Assembly (NCBI GenBank): GCA_003134505.1
Contig: PLBK01000003.1
Span: 1-64,000, forward strand
Direction of reading: 5' to 3'
DNA from: Actinomycetota bacterium
GTDB taxonomy: Bacteria; Actinomycetota; Thermoleophilia; Gaiellales; Gaiellaceae
DNA length: 64,000 nucleotides
The notes below the pieces were generated by a model. It ran no database searches. It was not told the origin of the DNA and saw only the letters and a program-made list of their open reading frames with translations. Made by a program: the position numbers and the translations under genes. Shown in pieces: positions 44,376 through 55,370 of this stretch (the stretch's first letter is position 1; the number at the start of each line of letters is the position of its first letter).

Positions 44376-46414
44376 GCAGCGACCTCGATCATCTCTACGA
44401 GCTGCTCCCGGCGATCTACCGGATCCGCGATGCCGAGCGGAGCATTCCCGCCCCCGCATCCGGCCCGACCGACGAGATACTGGAGCCGCTGCAGGCGCTC
44501 GTCTCGGTGCTGGCCCAGCAGGCCCGCGTGCTCGAGGAGAACATCGAACAGCTCTACGACGACCCGTTCATCGAGACGTGCGCCGACTGGGTGGTTCCGT
44601 ACATCGGCGACCTCGTCGGCGCACGGCCTCTGCACACGCCGGCCGGGTCGGGCCTCAGCGAGCGCGCCGACATCGCGAACACGATCGCCTACCGGCGGCG
44701 CAAGGGAACGGTGGCCGTCCTCGAGCAGCTGGCACAGGACGTCACCGGTTGGAGATCTCACGTCGTCGAGTTCTTCCAGCACCTGATCACGACGCAGTAC
44801 CTGAACCACATCCGCCTCACGAACCTCGCCACGCCCGACCTCCGGCAGTGGGAGCCGCTCGAGCGCCTCCCCACGCCGTTCGACTCCACGAACCGCACGC
44901 TCGAGGTACGCCGGATCGCTCCCGGCCGGGGGCGCTTCAACATCCCGAACGTCGGCATCTTCCTGTGGCGCCTCGAGGCCTACGCCCTGGACGACGTGCC
45001 GGCCACCGCTCTGGACGCCGAGCGCTATCGCTTCAACCCGCTCGGAATCGACACGCCGCTCTACACGCTGCCGGCGACCGAGCCGACGATCACGCACCTG
45101 TCGCACCCCCTGAACGTGCCCCTGCCGATCAGCCGGCGGGTTCTCGACTCGGATCTCGAAAGCCACACCGGCAGCTACGTCGGCCTCGGCCTGAGCCTGC
45201 TCGTGACGGTGGACGGGAAAGCGGTGCCTATCGTCGCCTGCGACCTGTCCGACCAGGGCGCCGTTTGGGCGCACGTGCCGCGGGCGACGTACGCGGTCGA
45301 CCCGGTGCTGGGACGGCTGGCACTGCCCACGTCGATGCCGGCGGGGCCGCACGACGTCCGAGTCTCGTATCACTACGGGTTCAGCGCCGATCTCGGCGGC
45401 GGCCAGTACGACCGGGCCGCGACGATCGACACGACGCTCGAGCCTCTCGTGCTCGTCCCGCAGGCCGATTCTCTCGACCATGCCCTCGGGCAGTCGCACA
45501 GCGGCGCGATCGAGATCACCGACAACGCCACGCATGGGCCGGGAACCGCAACGATCTCGGTCGACGCCGCGGCCAAGCTCGAGGTGCGCGCCCACGACGG
45601 GCGGCGGCCGGTCGTCCAGCTCACGAAGACGCTGACGGCGACGGGCGGCGACGAGGCCGAGCTGACCATCGACGGCCTGGTGATCGTCGGGGGCGCGCTC
45701 GAGATCGACGGCAACCTGAGGCTCCTGACGCTCCGCCACTGCACGCTCGTGCCCGGGCTCGGCTTCGCGCCGGACGGCTCGCCGGCCCAGCCGAGCGCGC
45801 CGAGCCTCGTCGTCAAGTCGGCGGGGACGCAGGTCGTCGTCGAGCGCTCGATCGTGGGAGGCATCCGGACCGTCGCCGGTGTCGCCGTCCAGGTCACGGA
45901 CAGCTTCGTCGACGCGGGCGACCCCGCGAACGTCGCCTACGCGGCGATCGACGGCACGGGCCCCGGGGGACCGCTCGAGGTAGAGGCGAGCACGCTGATC
46001 GGCCGGGTGCATGCGGACTCGATCCCGCTCGCCTCGAACGCGATCTTCCTCGCTGCGCCCGGCGCGGCACCGTGGGAGGCGCCGGTCCGTGCCGAGCGGC
46101 GCCAGGAGGGCTGCGTCCGCTTCTCGTGGCTGCCGCTCGAGTCGCAGGTCCCACGGCGTTACCGCTGCCGCCCGGCCGCCGGCGACGACCCGCTTCGCAT
46201 GCGTCCCTCGTTCACCTCGCTCCGGTACGGGGACGCCGCCTACGGCCAGCTTGGTCCGCGCTGTCCGGACGAGATCGCCTCGGGCGCGGACGACGAGTCG
46301 GAGATGGGTGCCTTCCACCTCCTCTACCAGCCCCAGCGGGAGGCGAATCTCCGGATTCGCCTCGAGGAGTACCTGCGATTCGGCCTGGAGGCCGGGATCT
46401 TCTACGCCAGCTAA
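44372..46414 (+). CDS. Tail protein I-like baseplate/fibre-attachment protein with beta-helix
   Basis: 680 aa. Residues about 1-190 match the phage tail protein I type: DLDHLYELLPAIYRIRDAE, ETCADWVVPYIGDLVGA, NTIAYRRRKGTVAVLEQLA. Residues about 390-590 have short repeated beta strands typical of a right-handed beta-helix (LTIDGLVIVGGALEIDG, LRLLTLRHCTLVPG, VVVERSIVGGI). It likely links baseplate wedges to the surface fibre. GTG overlaps the preceding stop. Confidence 0.88.
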   Translation: MSSDLDHLYELLPAIYRIRDAERSIPAPASGPTDEILEPLQALVSVLAQQARVLEENIEQLYDDPFIETCADWVVPYIGDLVGARPLHTPAGSGLSERADIANTIAYRRRKGTVAVLEQLAQDVTGWRSHVVEFFQHLITTQYLNHIRLTNLATPDLRQWEPLERLPTPFDSTNRTLEVRRIAPGRGRFNIPNVGIFLWRLEAYALDDVPATALDAERYRFNPLGIDTPLYTLPATEPTITHLSHPLNVPLPISRRVLDSDLESHTGSYVGLGLSLLVTVDGKAVPIVACDLSDQGAVWAHVPRATYAVDPVLGRLALPTSMPAGPHDVRVSYHYGFSADLGGGQYDRAATIDTTLEPLVLVPQADSLDHALGQSHSGAIEITDNATHGPGTATISVDAAAKLEVRAHDGRRPVVQLTKTLTATGGDEAELTIDGLVIVGGALEIDGNLRLLTLRHCTLVPGLGFAPDGSPAQPSAPSLVVKSAGTQVVVERSIVGGIRTVAGVAVQVTDSFVDAGDPANVAYAAIDGTGPGGPLEVEASTLIGRVHADSIPLASNAIFLAAPGAAPWEAPVRAERRQEGCVRFSWLPLESQVPRRYRCRPAAGDDPLRMRPSFTSLRYGDAAYGQLGPRCPDEIASGADDESEMGAFHLLYQPQREANLRIRLEEYLRFGLEAGIFYAS

Positions 46415-46437
46415 CAGCGACCCGAGGAGACCGTGAG

Positions 46438-49290
46438 ATGAGGATCGACACGACACGCACCATGTTCAGGCGCGAGAAGCACTACGACGGCGTCCTGATG
46501 CAGCAGGGTCGCGTCCAGCTCGACGCGGACTTCAACGAGCAGCAGGCGATCACGCGCTACCGCGAGGAGACCGAAACCCGGGACGTCGTCGGTCGCTGCG
46601 GCACGCCGCTCGATCCGCCCGCGTACACGCACGCGTCCGGGTTCGAGATCCTGGGCGGCACGGGAGCGTCGGCGGGCTCGTTCACGATCGGCGCGGGGCG
46701 GTACTACGTCGACGGCGTGCTCTGCGAGAACGAGGCCACGACCGACTACCTCGCACAGGCTCAGGCGCCGCTCGAGTACCCCGCCGCAGCCAACGTCACC
46801 ACGCTGCTGGGCAGTTCGACGGTCGGGCTCGTCTATCTCGACGTCTGGCACCGCAACATCACCCTCCTCGAGGATCCGTCCATCCACGAGACGGCTCTCG
46901 GGGAAGCGGACACCACGACCCGGCTGAAGACGTCGTGGCAGGTGAAGGTGATGCCGCTCGACACCCGGCTCGGCAAGAGGCAGGCCGCCCTGCTCGACGC
47001 GTTCATCGGCCAGATGGGCGCCGCTCTGAACCAGGACGGCGCCGTCATCGATCAGCCTGTGAACGTCGCCCAGTTCCAGCACGACCTGGCTGTCTCCCTC
47101 AGCAGCGGCATCAACGTCACGTGCGGCTCGGCCTTCCCGGAATGGGATTCCATGGTCAACCCGGCGCTCGGCACCTTGAAGGCGGACGCCGGGCTGCCGG
47201 CCCCGGCACCAGCGCCGTGCCTGCCCCCGCCGACCGCCGGCTATCGCCGGCTCGAGAACCAGCTCTACCGTGTCGAGGTTCACCACGGTGGCGTCCTCCC
47301 CGGAGGCAACCCCACGTTCAAGTGGTCACGGGAGAACGGCTCCCTCGTCACGAAGATCCTCGACTTCGACTCGAGCGATCCGACCTGGATCACGGTTCGC
47401 GACCTCGGGCGCGACACCGAGTCGCTCGCCTTCGCGCCGGGCGACTGGGTCGAGGTCGTCAACGACCACTCGGAGCTCAGCACCGACGGCACGCAGCTCG
47501 GGTTCCTGACCACGATCGCGATCGTCGACCCAGGCCAGAACGCGATCCAGCTCAGCGCCGCGCCTCCGAGCGCCGCCCCCGCCTCGCTTCAGGACCTGAC
47601 GCTGAATCCCCGGCTCCGTCGCTGGGACCAGTCGACGCTGGCTCCGATCCCGGCCGACCCGGGCCTGCCGGCGACCCCCGCCGTCCCCGGCGTGACGCCC
47701 GATGGGAACGGGATCCCGATCGGCACGGACCCGATCCCGCTTGAGGATGGAATCGCCGTCACCTTCTCGAACGGCACCTACCGACCCGGGGACTACTGGC
47801 AGATCCCCGCACGAACGGCCACGGGCGACATCGAGTGGCCCCGCCTCGGCACCACGCCTCAGCCACTGCCGCCGTTCGGCGTCAAGCACCACTACTGTCG
47901 CCTCGCGCTCGTCGCGTGCAACTCCGCCAAGGACGCGATCGCGGTCATCTCCGACTGCCGGAACGTCTTCCCTCCGCTCACCGGCTTCGAGAGCCTCTTC
48001 TACCTCGGTGGAGACGGCCAGGAAGTGCTGCCCGGCCACCCCGGGCCGGTGCCCCTGCCCGAGTCGCTCCAGGTCGGCGTCGCCTGCGGCAAGGCACCGG
48101 TCGCAGGAGCGACCGTCCGCTTCCAGGTGCTCACGGGCGGCGGTCTCGTGGGCAGCGGCCCCGTGGCCCTCCAGACCGGACCGATCGAGGTCGTGACCGG
48201 AGCGAACGGCGTCGCCTCCTGCTCGTGGAGCGTCACGACGACGGGCGCGGGCGTCCCCACCACCCAGCAGGTGCAGGCAACGCTGCTGGATGGGCCCGGC
48301 GGGAGCCCCGTGCACCTGCCCGTGACGTTCAGCGCCGAGCTCAACCTGTCCGAGGACGTCGCCTACGACCCGACCTGCACGGACTTGCAGGCGCTCGAGG
48401 TCACGACCGTCAAGGGCGCGCTCGACGGGCTGTGCAGCCTGCTCCATCCGCCGGCGATCCTCGTCAATGCCGTCTACCGGGGTAACCCGGCCCAGAAGAT
48501 CGTGCTGTACAACGACGATGACGTCGCTGTCAGGGACCTGTTCGCGCCGGTCTCCGCGACGAACCTCGCGACCGTGGTGACGCCGGCGAACGGTGCCGCC
48601 GCTCCCTCCGTCTTCCCGGGGATCTCCGTCCTGCTCGACAGGCCGATCGACCTGACGTGCGTCCAGGGGAAGAGCACCACCGATCTCGGCAACAAGACGA
48701 CGAACTCGCACCCGACCTGCTACGTGACCATCTTCCTGCCCTGGTCGCCGGCCGGCGTCGACCAGGCGGCGCGCGGCGGGCAGAACCCGATCGGCTACCA
48801 GGCGGTCGTCCTCGCCGACGACGTCCACGTCGTCGACGGCAAGCTGGTCGTCTGGTCACCCCTCCCCGAGGCGCGCGCGTTCCTGCTCACGTATCTTGCC
48901 GAGCTCAGCAAGCTGGGGACTCAACGCTTCCTCGCGCGGTTCACGCTGAAAGGCAGCTTCATCCACACGCCCAGAGGCAGCAATCCGCTGCTCTTCCTCG
49001 ACGGCGAGCCGCTCGGGCCGGCACCGTTCGTCGGCCTCCAGAAGCCCAGCGGAGACGGGAGGCCCGGCGGCGACTTCGAGCTCTGGTTCTGGCTGACCCA
49101 GAGCCAGACGTCGAGAGCGGGCGGAGGCAAGATCGTCACGGTGGTCGACCAGCCGGTGGTCACTCAACCTGTGGTCGCCCAGCCTGTGGTCGCCCAGCCG
49201 GCCGTGACCCAGCCCGTGACCCAGCCTGTCGTCCAGCCTGTAGGCCCGCCTGTGATCGTCCAACCGGTGATCGACCACCCGGTGGGCTGA
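46438..49290 (+). CDS. Large DUF6519-like eCIS surface protein with repetitive tail
   Basis: 950 aa, last gene of the eCIS unit. The N-terminus RREKHYDGVLMQQGRVQLDADFNEQ marks the DUF6519 group found in eCIS and phage-like loci, with QLYRVEVHHGG and FKWSRENGS further on. A bacterial Ig-like domain sits near 545-630 (GKAPVAGATVRFQVLTGGG). A C-terminal domain with an FELWFWLT motif follows, then a Gln-Pro-Val repeat tail (about 902-950). GAGGAGA precedes the ATG. It could be a receptor-binding or decoration protein; no clear tail-fibre domain is recognised. Confidence 0.8.
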   Translation: MRIDTTRTMFRREKHYDGVLMQQGRVQLDADFNEQQAITRYREETETRDVVGRCGTPLDPPAYTHASGFEILGGTGASAGSFTIGAGRYYVDGVLCENEATTDYLAQAQAPLEYPAAANVTTLLGSSTVGLVYLDVWHRNITLLEDPSIHETALGEADTTTRLKTSWQVKVMPLDTRLGKRQAALLDAFIGQMGAALNQDGAVIDQPVNVAQFQHDLAVSLSSGINVTCGSAFPEWDSMVNPALGTLKADAGLPAPAPAPCLPPPTAGYRRLENQLYRVEVHHGGVLPGGNPTFKWSRENGSLVTKILDFDSSDPTWITVRDLGRDTESLAFAPGDWVEVVNDHSELSTDGTQLGFLTTIAIVDPGQNAIQLSAAPPSAAPASLQDLTLNPRLRRWDQSTLAPIPADPGLPATPAVPGVTPDGNGIPIGTDPIPLEDGIAVTFSNGTYRPGDYWQIPARTATGDIEWPRLGTTPQPLPPFGVKHHYCRLALVACNSAKDAIAVISDCRNVFPPLTGFESLFYLGGDGQEVLPGHPGPVPLPESLQVGVACGKAPVAGATVRFQVLTGGGLVGSGPVALQTGPIEVVTGANGVASCSWSVTTTGAGVPTTQQVQATLLDGPGGSPVHLPVTFSAELNLSEDVAYDPTCTDLQALEVTTVKGALDGLCSLLHPPAILVNAVYRGNPAQKIVLYNDDDVAVRDLFAPVSATNLATVVTPANGAAAPSVFPGISVLLDRPIDLTCVQGKSTTDLGNKTTNSHPTCYVTIFLPWSPAGVDQAARGGQNPIGYQAVVLADDVHVVDGKLVVWSPLPEARAFLLTYLAELSKLGTQRFLARFTLKGSFIHTPRGSNPLLFLDGEPLGPAPFVGLQKPSGDGRPGGDFELWFWLTQSQTSRAGGGKIVTVVDQPVVTQPVVAQPVVAQPAVTQPVTQPVVQPVGPPVIVQPVIDHPVG
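49143..49280 (+). repeat. Tandem QPVV-coding repeats at the end of the eCIS surface protein
   Basis: Two perfect 15-nt direct repeats (49,168-49,182 and 49,183-49,197, coding PVVAQ) lie within a longer degenerate array of Gln-Pro-Val pentads that runs to the stop. Such arrays expand and contract by slippage, so the tail length may vary between strains. Confidence 0.75.
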
Positions 49291-49308
49291 CCGCCGCCCG
49301 CTGCCCGG

Positions 49309-50760
49309 CTAGCGCGGGTCGATCACGAGGAGACGCTCCTCCGTCATCTCGCGGATCGTCCAGCGCATGCCCTCGCGGCCGTGGCCCGAGCGCTTCGCGC
49401 CGCCGTAGGGCATCTGGTCGACGCGGAACGTGTTCACGTCGTTGACGATCAGCGCGCCGACCTCGAGCCGCTCGAAGGCGCGGTTGATCACGCGGATGTC
49501 GTTCGTGAACAGCCCTGCCTGCAGGCCGTACGGCGTGCTGTTCGCGCGCTCGATCACCTCGTCGACGTCGTCGTAGGACGAGAGCACGACGATCGGCGCG
49601 AACGCCTCCTCGGCGCACACGCGCAGGCTCTCCGGGACGTCGACGAGCAGCGTCGGCGTAAGCACCGTTCCCTCCCGCGTGCCGCCGCAGAGGACGCGCC
49701 CGCCCGCCGCGACCGCTTCGGCCACCAATGCCTCGGCCTTCTCGGCTGCGGCCTCGTCGATCAGGCCGCCGACGACGGTCGACTCGTCGAGCGGGTTGCC
49801 GGTCCGCAACGCGCCGATCCTCGCGAGCAGCTTCTCCTGCAGGGCGTCGACAACCGAGGCGTGCGCGTACAGGCGCTGCACGGAGATGCAGGCCTGGCCC
49901 GCGCGCAGGAAGCCGCCGAAAGCGCAGCGCTCCGCGACGTAGTCGAGATCGGCGTCGGGCTCGACGATCACGGCGCCGTTCCCGCCCAGCTCGAGCGTCA
50001 CCCGCGGCGTGAAGGCGACCTTCTGCAGCCGCCAGCCGACCGCCGCGCTGCCCGTGAACGAGACCATCTTCACGCGCTCGTCGCCCACCATCCGCTCGGC
50101 GAGCTCGGTGCGGCACGGGATCACGGTCACGGCCGCCGGCGGCGCGCCCGCCTCGAGCAGGATCTCCCCCATCGACAGCGCCGAGAGCGGCGTCTTCGAG
50201 GCCGGCCGGACGATGCACGGGCACCCGGCCGCGAGCGCCGGCCCGAGCTTGTGGGCGACGAGCAGGAGCGGCGCGTTGAACGGCGTGATCGCGAGCACGG
50301 TGCCGACCGGGAACCGGCGCGTCAGGCCGATCCGACCCTCGCCGCGCGGCACGGCGTCGATCGGGACGAGCTCGCCGGTCGAGGCGCTTCGGCGCGCCTC
50401 CTCGCCCGCGATCTGCAGGATCTCCGCCGTCCGCTGGGCCTCGAAGCGCGTCTCCCAGACGGCGTTGCCGGTCTCGAGCGTCATCTGCCGGGCCAGCTCG
50501 TCCTCACGCGAGCGCACGAGTCCGGCGGCCGCGATCAGGATCTCCGCGCGCCGGAACGGGGGCAGCGCCGCCACCTCGGCCTCGGCGGCGGCCGCGGACG
50601 CGAGCGCCTGCTCGACCATCGCCTCGTCGGCGAGCCAGACGCGCGCTGACTCGCTCCCGTCGTAGGGGAAGACCACGGGAGCGCTCTCCCCGCTCACCAT
50701 GGGCTTGCCGGCCAGGATCAGCGAACGGGGCTCGGCGCGGACTGCGGTCTCGGTCATCAT
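49309..50760 (-). CDS. NAD(P)-dependent aldehyde dehydrogenase
   Basis: A 483-aa ALDH-superfamily enzyme. Catalytic C291 (RAGQACISVQR) and general base E257 (VTLELGGNGAV) are present, with the cofactor motif SFTGSAAVG near 234-242. It is convergent with the end of the eCIS operon and last in the minus-strand catabolic block. GGAGGAGG lies just before two adjacent ATG codons (50,760 and 50,757). It resembles the lactaldehyde/glycolaldehyde/succinate-semialdehyde-type ALDHs, so it may oxidise an aldehyde released by the pathway. Confidence 0.93.
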   Translation of the reverse strand: MMTETAVRAEPRSLILAGKPMVSGESAPVVFPYDGSESARVWLADEAMVEQALASAAAAEAEVAALPPFRRAEILIAAAGLVRSREDELARQMTLETGNAVWETRFEAQRTAEILQIAGEEARRSASTGELVPIDAVPRGEGRIGLTRRFPVGTVLAITPFNAPLLLVAHKLGPALAAGCPCIVRPASKTPLSALSMGEILLEAGAPPAAVTVIPCRTELAERMVGDERVKMVSFTGSAAVGWRLQKVAFTPRVTLELGGNGAVIVEPDADLDYVAERCAFGGFLRAGQACISVQRLYAHASVVDALQEKLLARIGALRTGNPLDESTVVGGLIDEAAAEKAEALVAEAVAAGGRVLCGGTREGTVLTPTLLVDVPESLRVCAEEAFAPIVVLSSYDDVDEVIERANSTPYGLQAGLFTNDIRVINRAFERLEVGALIVNDVNTFRVDQMPYGGAKRSGHGREGMRWTIREMTEERLLVIDPR

Positions 50761-50797
50761 GGAACCTCCTCCGGCTGGCTGGCAACGCTGTCGTCGA

Positions 50798-52057
<1,260 letters not shown>

Positions 52058-52059
52058 CG

Positions 52060-52893
52060 CTAGTGCACAGCTCCCGCCGTGATGCCGCGGACGATGTAGC
52101 GCTGGATGAGCATCGAGAACATGAGGATCGGGATCACGGTCAGGATGCCGACGGTGGCCGCGATGTTCCAGTCGATCGGGCTCTCGACCGTGAGCAGGCT
52201 CGAGGCGGCGATCGGGATCGTCTCGTGGCCCTGCGAGTTGATGATGTAGAGGCCGACCAGGAACTCGTTCCAGATGAAGATGACCCCGAACGTGGCCGCG
52301 ACCAGCATCCCCGGCCGCGCCAGCGGTAGCAGCACGCGCAGCAGCACGAACGGCCGCGTCAACCCGTCCACCATCGCCGCCTCGTCGATCTCCCGCGGGA
52401 TCTCGTCGAAGAAGCCGATCATGATCCAGACGACGAGCGGCAGCGAGAACGCGACGTACGGCAGGATCAGGCCGAGGTAGCTGTTCGTGAGCCCGAGGTA
52501 CTGGATCATCAGGAAGATCGGGATCGCGACCGCGACGGGCGGCATGAACCGGAAGCTGAGAATGGTCGAGGCCCACGCGTCGCTGCCCCGGAAGCGCAGC
52601 CGCGAGAACGCATAGGCCGCGGGCACGCCCAGCACGAGGGCGATCAGCGTCGAGATGCCCGTGACGATGACCGAGTTCTCGATGAAGGTCAGGTAGCCCT
52701 GGTCGTGGATGACGTTGCCGTAGTTCGACTTGATCTGCGCCCAGTCGAGGTGAAGCGTCGGCGGGACCGTCAGCACGTCGATCCGGCTCTTGAAAGACAG
52801 GATCAGCAGGTAGAGGAACGGGGCGATCCCGACCAGACCGATCAGGATCAGCACGGTGTACGACACGACGCGTCCGAACGTGCGCGAGCTCAC
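52060..52893 (-). CDS. ABC sugar-type importer, permease (MalG family)
   Basis: A 277-aa permease with six membrane helices. The EAA loop, which contacts the ATPase, is readable as EIPREIDEAAMVDGLTRPFV, followed by LPLARPGMLVA. GTG at 52,893 overlaps the partner permease stop (GTGA). Confidence 0.94.
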   Translation of the reverse strand: MSSRTFGRVVSYTVLILIGLVGIAPFLYLLILSFKSRIDVLTVPPTLHLDWAQIKSNYGNVIHDQGYLTFIENSVIVTGISTLIALVLGVPAAYAFSRLRFRGSDAWASTILSFRFMPPVAVAIPIFLMIQYLGLTNSYLGLILPYVAFSLPLVVWIMIGFFDEIPREIDEAAMVDGLTRPFVLLRVLLPLARPGMLVAATFGVIFIWNEFLVGLYIINSQGHETIPIAASSLLTVESPIDWNIAATVGILTVIPILMFSMLIQRYIVRGITAGAVH

Positions 52894-53819
52894 GACGCGA
52901 CCTCCAGGCGGCGCACATTCACGACCCGGAAGAGCAGCGTGATCCCGATCGCGGCAGCGATCACCATCACGAAGGAGATCGCCGATGCGTACCCGTAGCG
53001 CTGGAACTCGAAGCCGTTCTGGAACGCCTGGAACGAGAGCGTCGTCGTCGAGATGACGGGGCCGCCGTTCGTCAGCCCGTAGACGAGGTCGAAGGTCCGG
53101 AAGGCGTCGATGCCGCGGAAGACGGCGGCGAAGACGATCGCCGGCATCAGCAGTGGCAAGGTGAGGTAGCGGAAGCGCTGGAACCAGTTGGCCCCGTCGA
53201 CCGCGCCCGCCTCGAACACCTCCTGCGGCAGCGCCTGCAGCCGCGCGTAGACGATCACGAACACGAACGGCGTCCACTGCCACGAATCCACCAGCACCAG
53301 CGTCCAGAGCGCCAGATTGGGATCGGAGAGCCAGCCGATGTAGCCGAAGCCGAGCTTGACGAAGATCCAGTTGAGCATCCCCCAGTCGGGGTTGAGCAGG
53401 GCACGCCACATCAGGCCGACCACGATCGGCGTCAGCAGCATCGGCAGGATCAGGATGCCGCGGACGACCCATGCTCCGCGAAGCTGCTGGTTGAAGAAGA
53501 GCGCCAGCGCGGTGCCGGCGACGACCTGGATCGCCACACCGGCGCCGGTGAGGATCAGGGTCTGCTCGGCGACGGAGCCGAACTGGCCGCTTGTGAACAG
53601 GTCGTGGTAGTTCTGGAAGCCGATCCAGGTCCAGGTGTTCTTCGTCGGGTTGTAGTTCTCGAACGACCTGATCAGGCTCGCGATCAGCGGGTAGATCGAG
53701 AACGCGACCAGGTAGAGAACACACGGCCCGAGCAGCAGAAGCGTCTCGCTCCGCCGCTGAGTGGGCGGGGCGAGACGCCTCTTCCTGCTACCGCCGGTGC
53801 CGACTGCGAGCGAGCTCAC
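52890..53819 (-). CDS. ABC sugar-type importer, permease (MalF family)
   Basis: 309 aa with six helices. The EAA loop is LPQEVFEAGAVDGANWFQRF, then LPLLMPAIVF. The GTG at 53,819 lies 21 nt after the binding-protein stop. Partner of the MalG-type permease. The substrate could be a mono- or disaccharide, a polyol or a sugar acid. Confidence 0.94.
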   Translation of the reverse strand: MSSLAVGTGGSRKRRLAPPTQRRSETLLLLGPCVLYLVAFSIYPLIASLIRSFENYNPTKNTWTWIGFQNYHDLFTSGQFGSVAEQTLILTGAGVAIQVVAGTALALFFNQQLRGAWVVRGILILPMLLTPIVVGLMWRALLNPDWGMLNWIFVKLGFGYIGWLSDPNLALWTLVLVDSWQWTPFVFVIVYARLQALPQEVFEAGAVDGANWFQRFRYLTLPLLMPAIVFAAVFRGIDAFRTFDLVYGLTNGGPVISTTTLSFQAFQNGFEFQRYGYASAISFVMVIAAAIGITLLFRVVNVRRLEVAS

Positions 53820-53840
53820 CCCGGCAGCACGCGGTGCCCG

Positions 53841-55286
53841 CTACTTGAGATGGCCGCCACGCTTCAGCACCTGGATCCACTGGTCGTTGGCAGCCTTGCA
53901 AGCTGCCGCTGCCGACGACGACCCGCTCAGCGCCGCCGAGAACTGCTGCGCCGCGTCCGTGATCAGCTCGAACGTCTCGGGGATGTTCGCGATCTCGAGG
54001 ATCCGGGCCCGCTGGTTCGCTTGCCCGGCGGTCCTCAGGTAGGGGAACTTCTTGTTCAGCGCCGGGTCGTTGAAGACCGAGGTGCGCGCCGGGTCGGTCT
54101 GGTGAGCGGCGACCTCGAACTTGCCCCAGTCCCGCGAGCAGAGGTAGGTGAGGATCGTCCAGGCGCCGTCCTTGTTCTTCGCGTTCTTCGGGATGCCCAT
54201 CCCCCAGCCACCCCGCACGATGTTGCCCTCGAGCGCGGGGCTGTTGCCAGGCGTGGTCGCCACTGCGACCGTGCTCGCGACCTTCGACGTCTTCGGATTG
54301 AAGACCGGGCCGCTGATCGTCGTCCACCCCAGCATCATCGCGGTCTTGCCGGCGCTGAACGCGTCGGTCGAGATAGTGAAGTCGTACGCGAGAACGCCTG
54401 GCGTGGAGACTTTCACGCAGTCGACCATGTTTTGGAGCGCGGCGACGGCCTGCGGACTCGTCAGACGAGGCGTGAAGTTCTTCAGCTGCGGCGAACCGCT
54501 CATCAGCTTCCCGCCCATCCCGGCGAAGCGCGTGTACCAGTCGACCAGGAACATCGACACGTCGCCGGACTTGGCGACCATCGTGTTGCCGGCGATGCCG
54601 CTGCTGTTCAGCTTCCTGGCAGCGGCGAGGTACTGCGTCCACGTCCTCGGCACGGCCACACCGGCCTTCTTGAGCAGGTCCTTGCGGTAGAAGAGGAGGA
54701 TCGGGCCGGCGTACAGCCCGGGAATGAGATAGGGCGTAGTGCCGCCGAAGGCCTGCTTCTTGATGTTGAAGTTGCTCAGGTATTCGAGCTCGCCTTTCGG
54801 GTAGTCGCTCGGATAGCCGTAGCCTGCCGGCAGCTTCTTGATGTAGGGACTGAGATCCGTGAAGAAGCCGGCTCCGACGAAATCGGCGACCGTGAAGCCC
54901 AGCACCGAGATCAGGTCGTAGGTGCCGGAGGACCCCTTGACGCTGGCGGCCAGCTTCTCGTTCAGGGGACCCACGGGAAGCGCGGTCATGTTGACGTTGA
55001 TCCCGAACGTCTTCTTCATGTAGGCCATCTTGTCCTTGACGCCGAGCTGCGCGCCCTCGGACGGTACGAGCAAGTTGACGGTGCTGCCCGCCAGACGGCG
55101 GGCCTCGTGCAGATCGCCGGCCGTCGCCTTGCCCGCGGCCGCGAGCATGCCGCCTATGGCCGTTGCAGACAGTCCGAGCATGCCTGCTCGCTTGATGAAC
55201 TCGTCGCGGGACGTCTGTCCCGACGCGAGCCCGCTGACGAGGCTCTCGGTTGGCTCGAGCTCGTCACGCGGCTTGATGTCGCTCAT
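53841..55286 (-). CDS. ABC importer extracellular solute-binding protein
   Basis: A 481-aa family-1-type solute-binding protein. The N-terminus is unusual: about 30 polar residues, then SRDEFIKRAGMLGLSATAIGG, which recalls a Tat-like signal with the twin arginine reduced to separated Arg/Lys residues. The mature part shows YLIPGLYAGPILLFYRKDLL and PRTWTQYLAAARKL, typical of sugar-binding proteins. GGGAGGG precedes the ATG. It is likely lipid-free and exported to the cell surface or periplasm-like space. Confidence 0.92.
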   Translation of the reverse strand: MSDIKPRDELEPTESLVSGLASGQTSRDEFIKRAGMLGLSATAIGGMLAAAGKATAGDLHEARRLAGSTVNLLVPSEGAQLGVKDKMAYMKKTFGINVNMTALPVGPLNEKLAASVKGSSGTYDLISVLGFTVADFVGAGFFTDLSPYIKKLPAGYGYPSDYPKGELEYLSNFNIKKQAFGGTTPYLIPGLYAGPILLFYRKDLLKKAGVAVPRTWTQYLAAARKLNSSGIAGNTMVAKSGDVSMFLVDWYTRFAGMGGKLMSGSPQLKNFTPRLTSPQAVAALQNMVDCVKVSTPGVLAYDFTISTDAFSAGKTAMMLGWTTISGPVFNPKTSKVASTVAVATTPGNSPALEGNIVRGGWGMGIPKNAKNKDGAWTILTYLCSRDWGKFEVAAHQTDPARTSVFNDPALNKKFPYLRTAGQANQRARILEIANIPETFELITDAAQQFSAALSGSSSAAAACKAANDQWIQVLKRGGHLK

Positions 55287-55321
55287 CGTGCCCTCCCTGT
55301 TCTGAATCGCTGATCAGACGT

Positions 55322-55338
55322 CCGGCCTCAGAGGCCGG
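55322..55338 (-). terminator. Hairpin between SMP-30 and the importer genes
   Basis: CCGGCC-TCAGA-GGCCGG lies 33 nt after the SMP-30 stop and 36 nt before the binding-protein start. It probably lets the importer genes be expressed at a different level, as stem-loops commonly do ahead of binding-protein genes. An 8-bp palindrome (CTGATCAG, 55,310-55,317) lies next to it. Confidence 0.4.
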
Positions 55339-55370
55339 CCGGTGCCGCTCTCCTCGAGCGCCTCCTTTCC

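Noticed and set aside
38875-46456. Very long open frames on the minus strand opposite the baseplate genes
   Set aside because: They are rich in Arg, Asp, Val and Gly with no domain pattern, as expected for the complement of GC-rich coding DNA. The plus-strand frames match known baseplate families and overlap neatly end to end.
49143-49287. CRISPR-like or intergenic repeat array
   Set aside because: The repeats are short, contiguous and in frame, coding Gln-Pro-Val pentads; there are no spacers.
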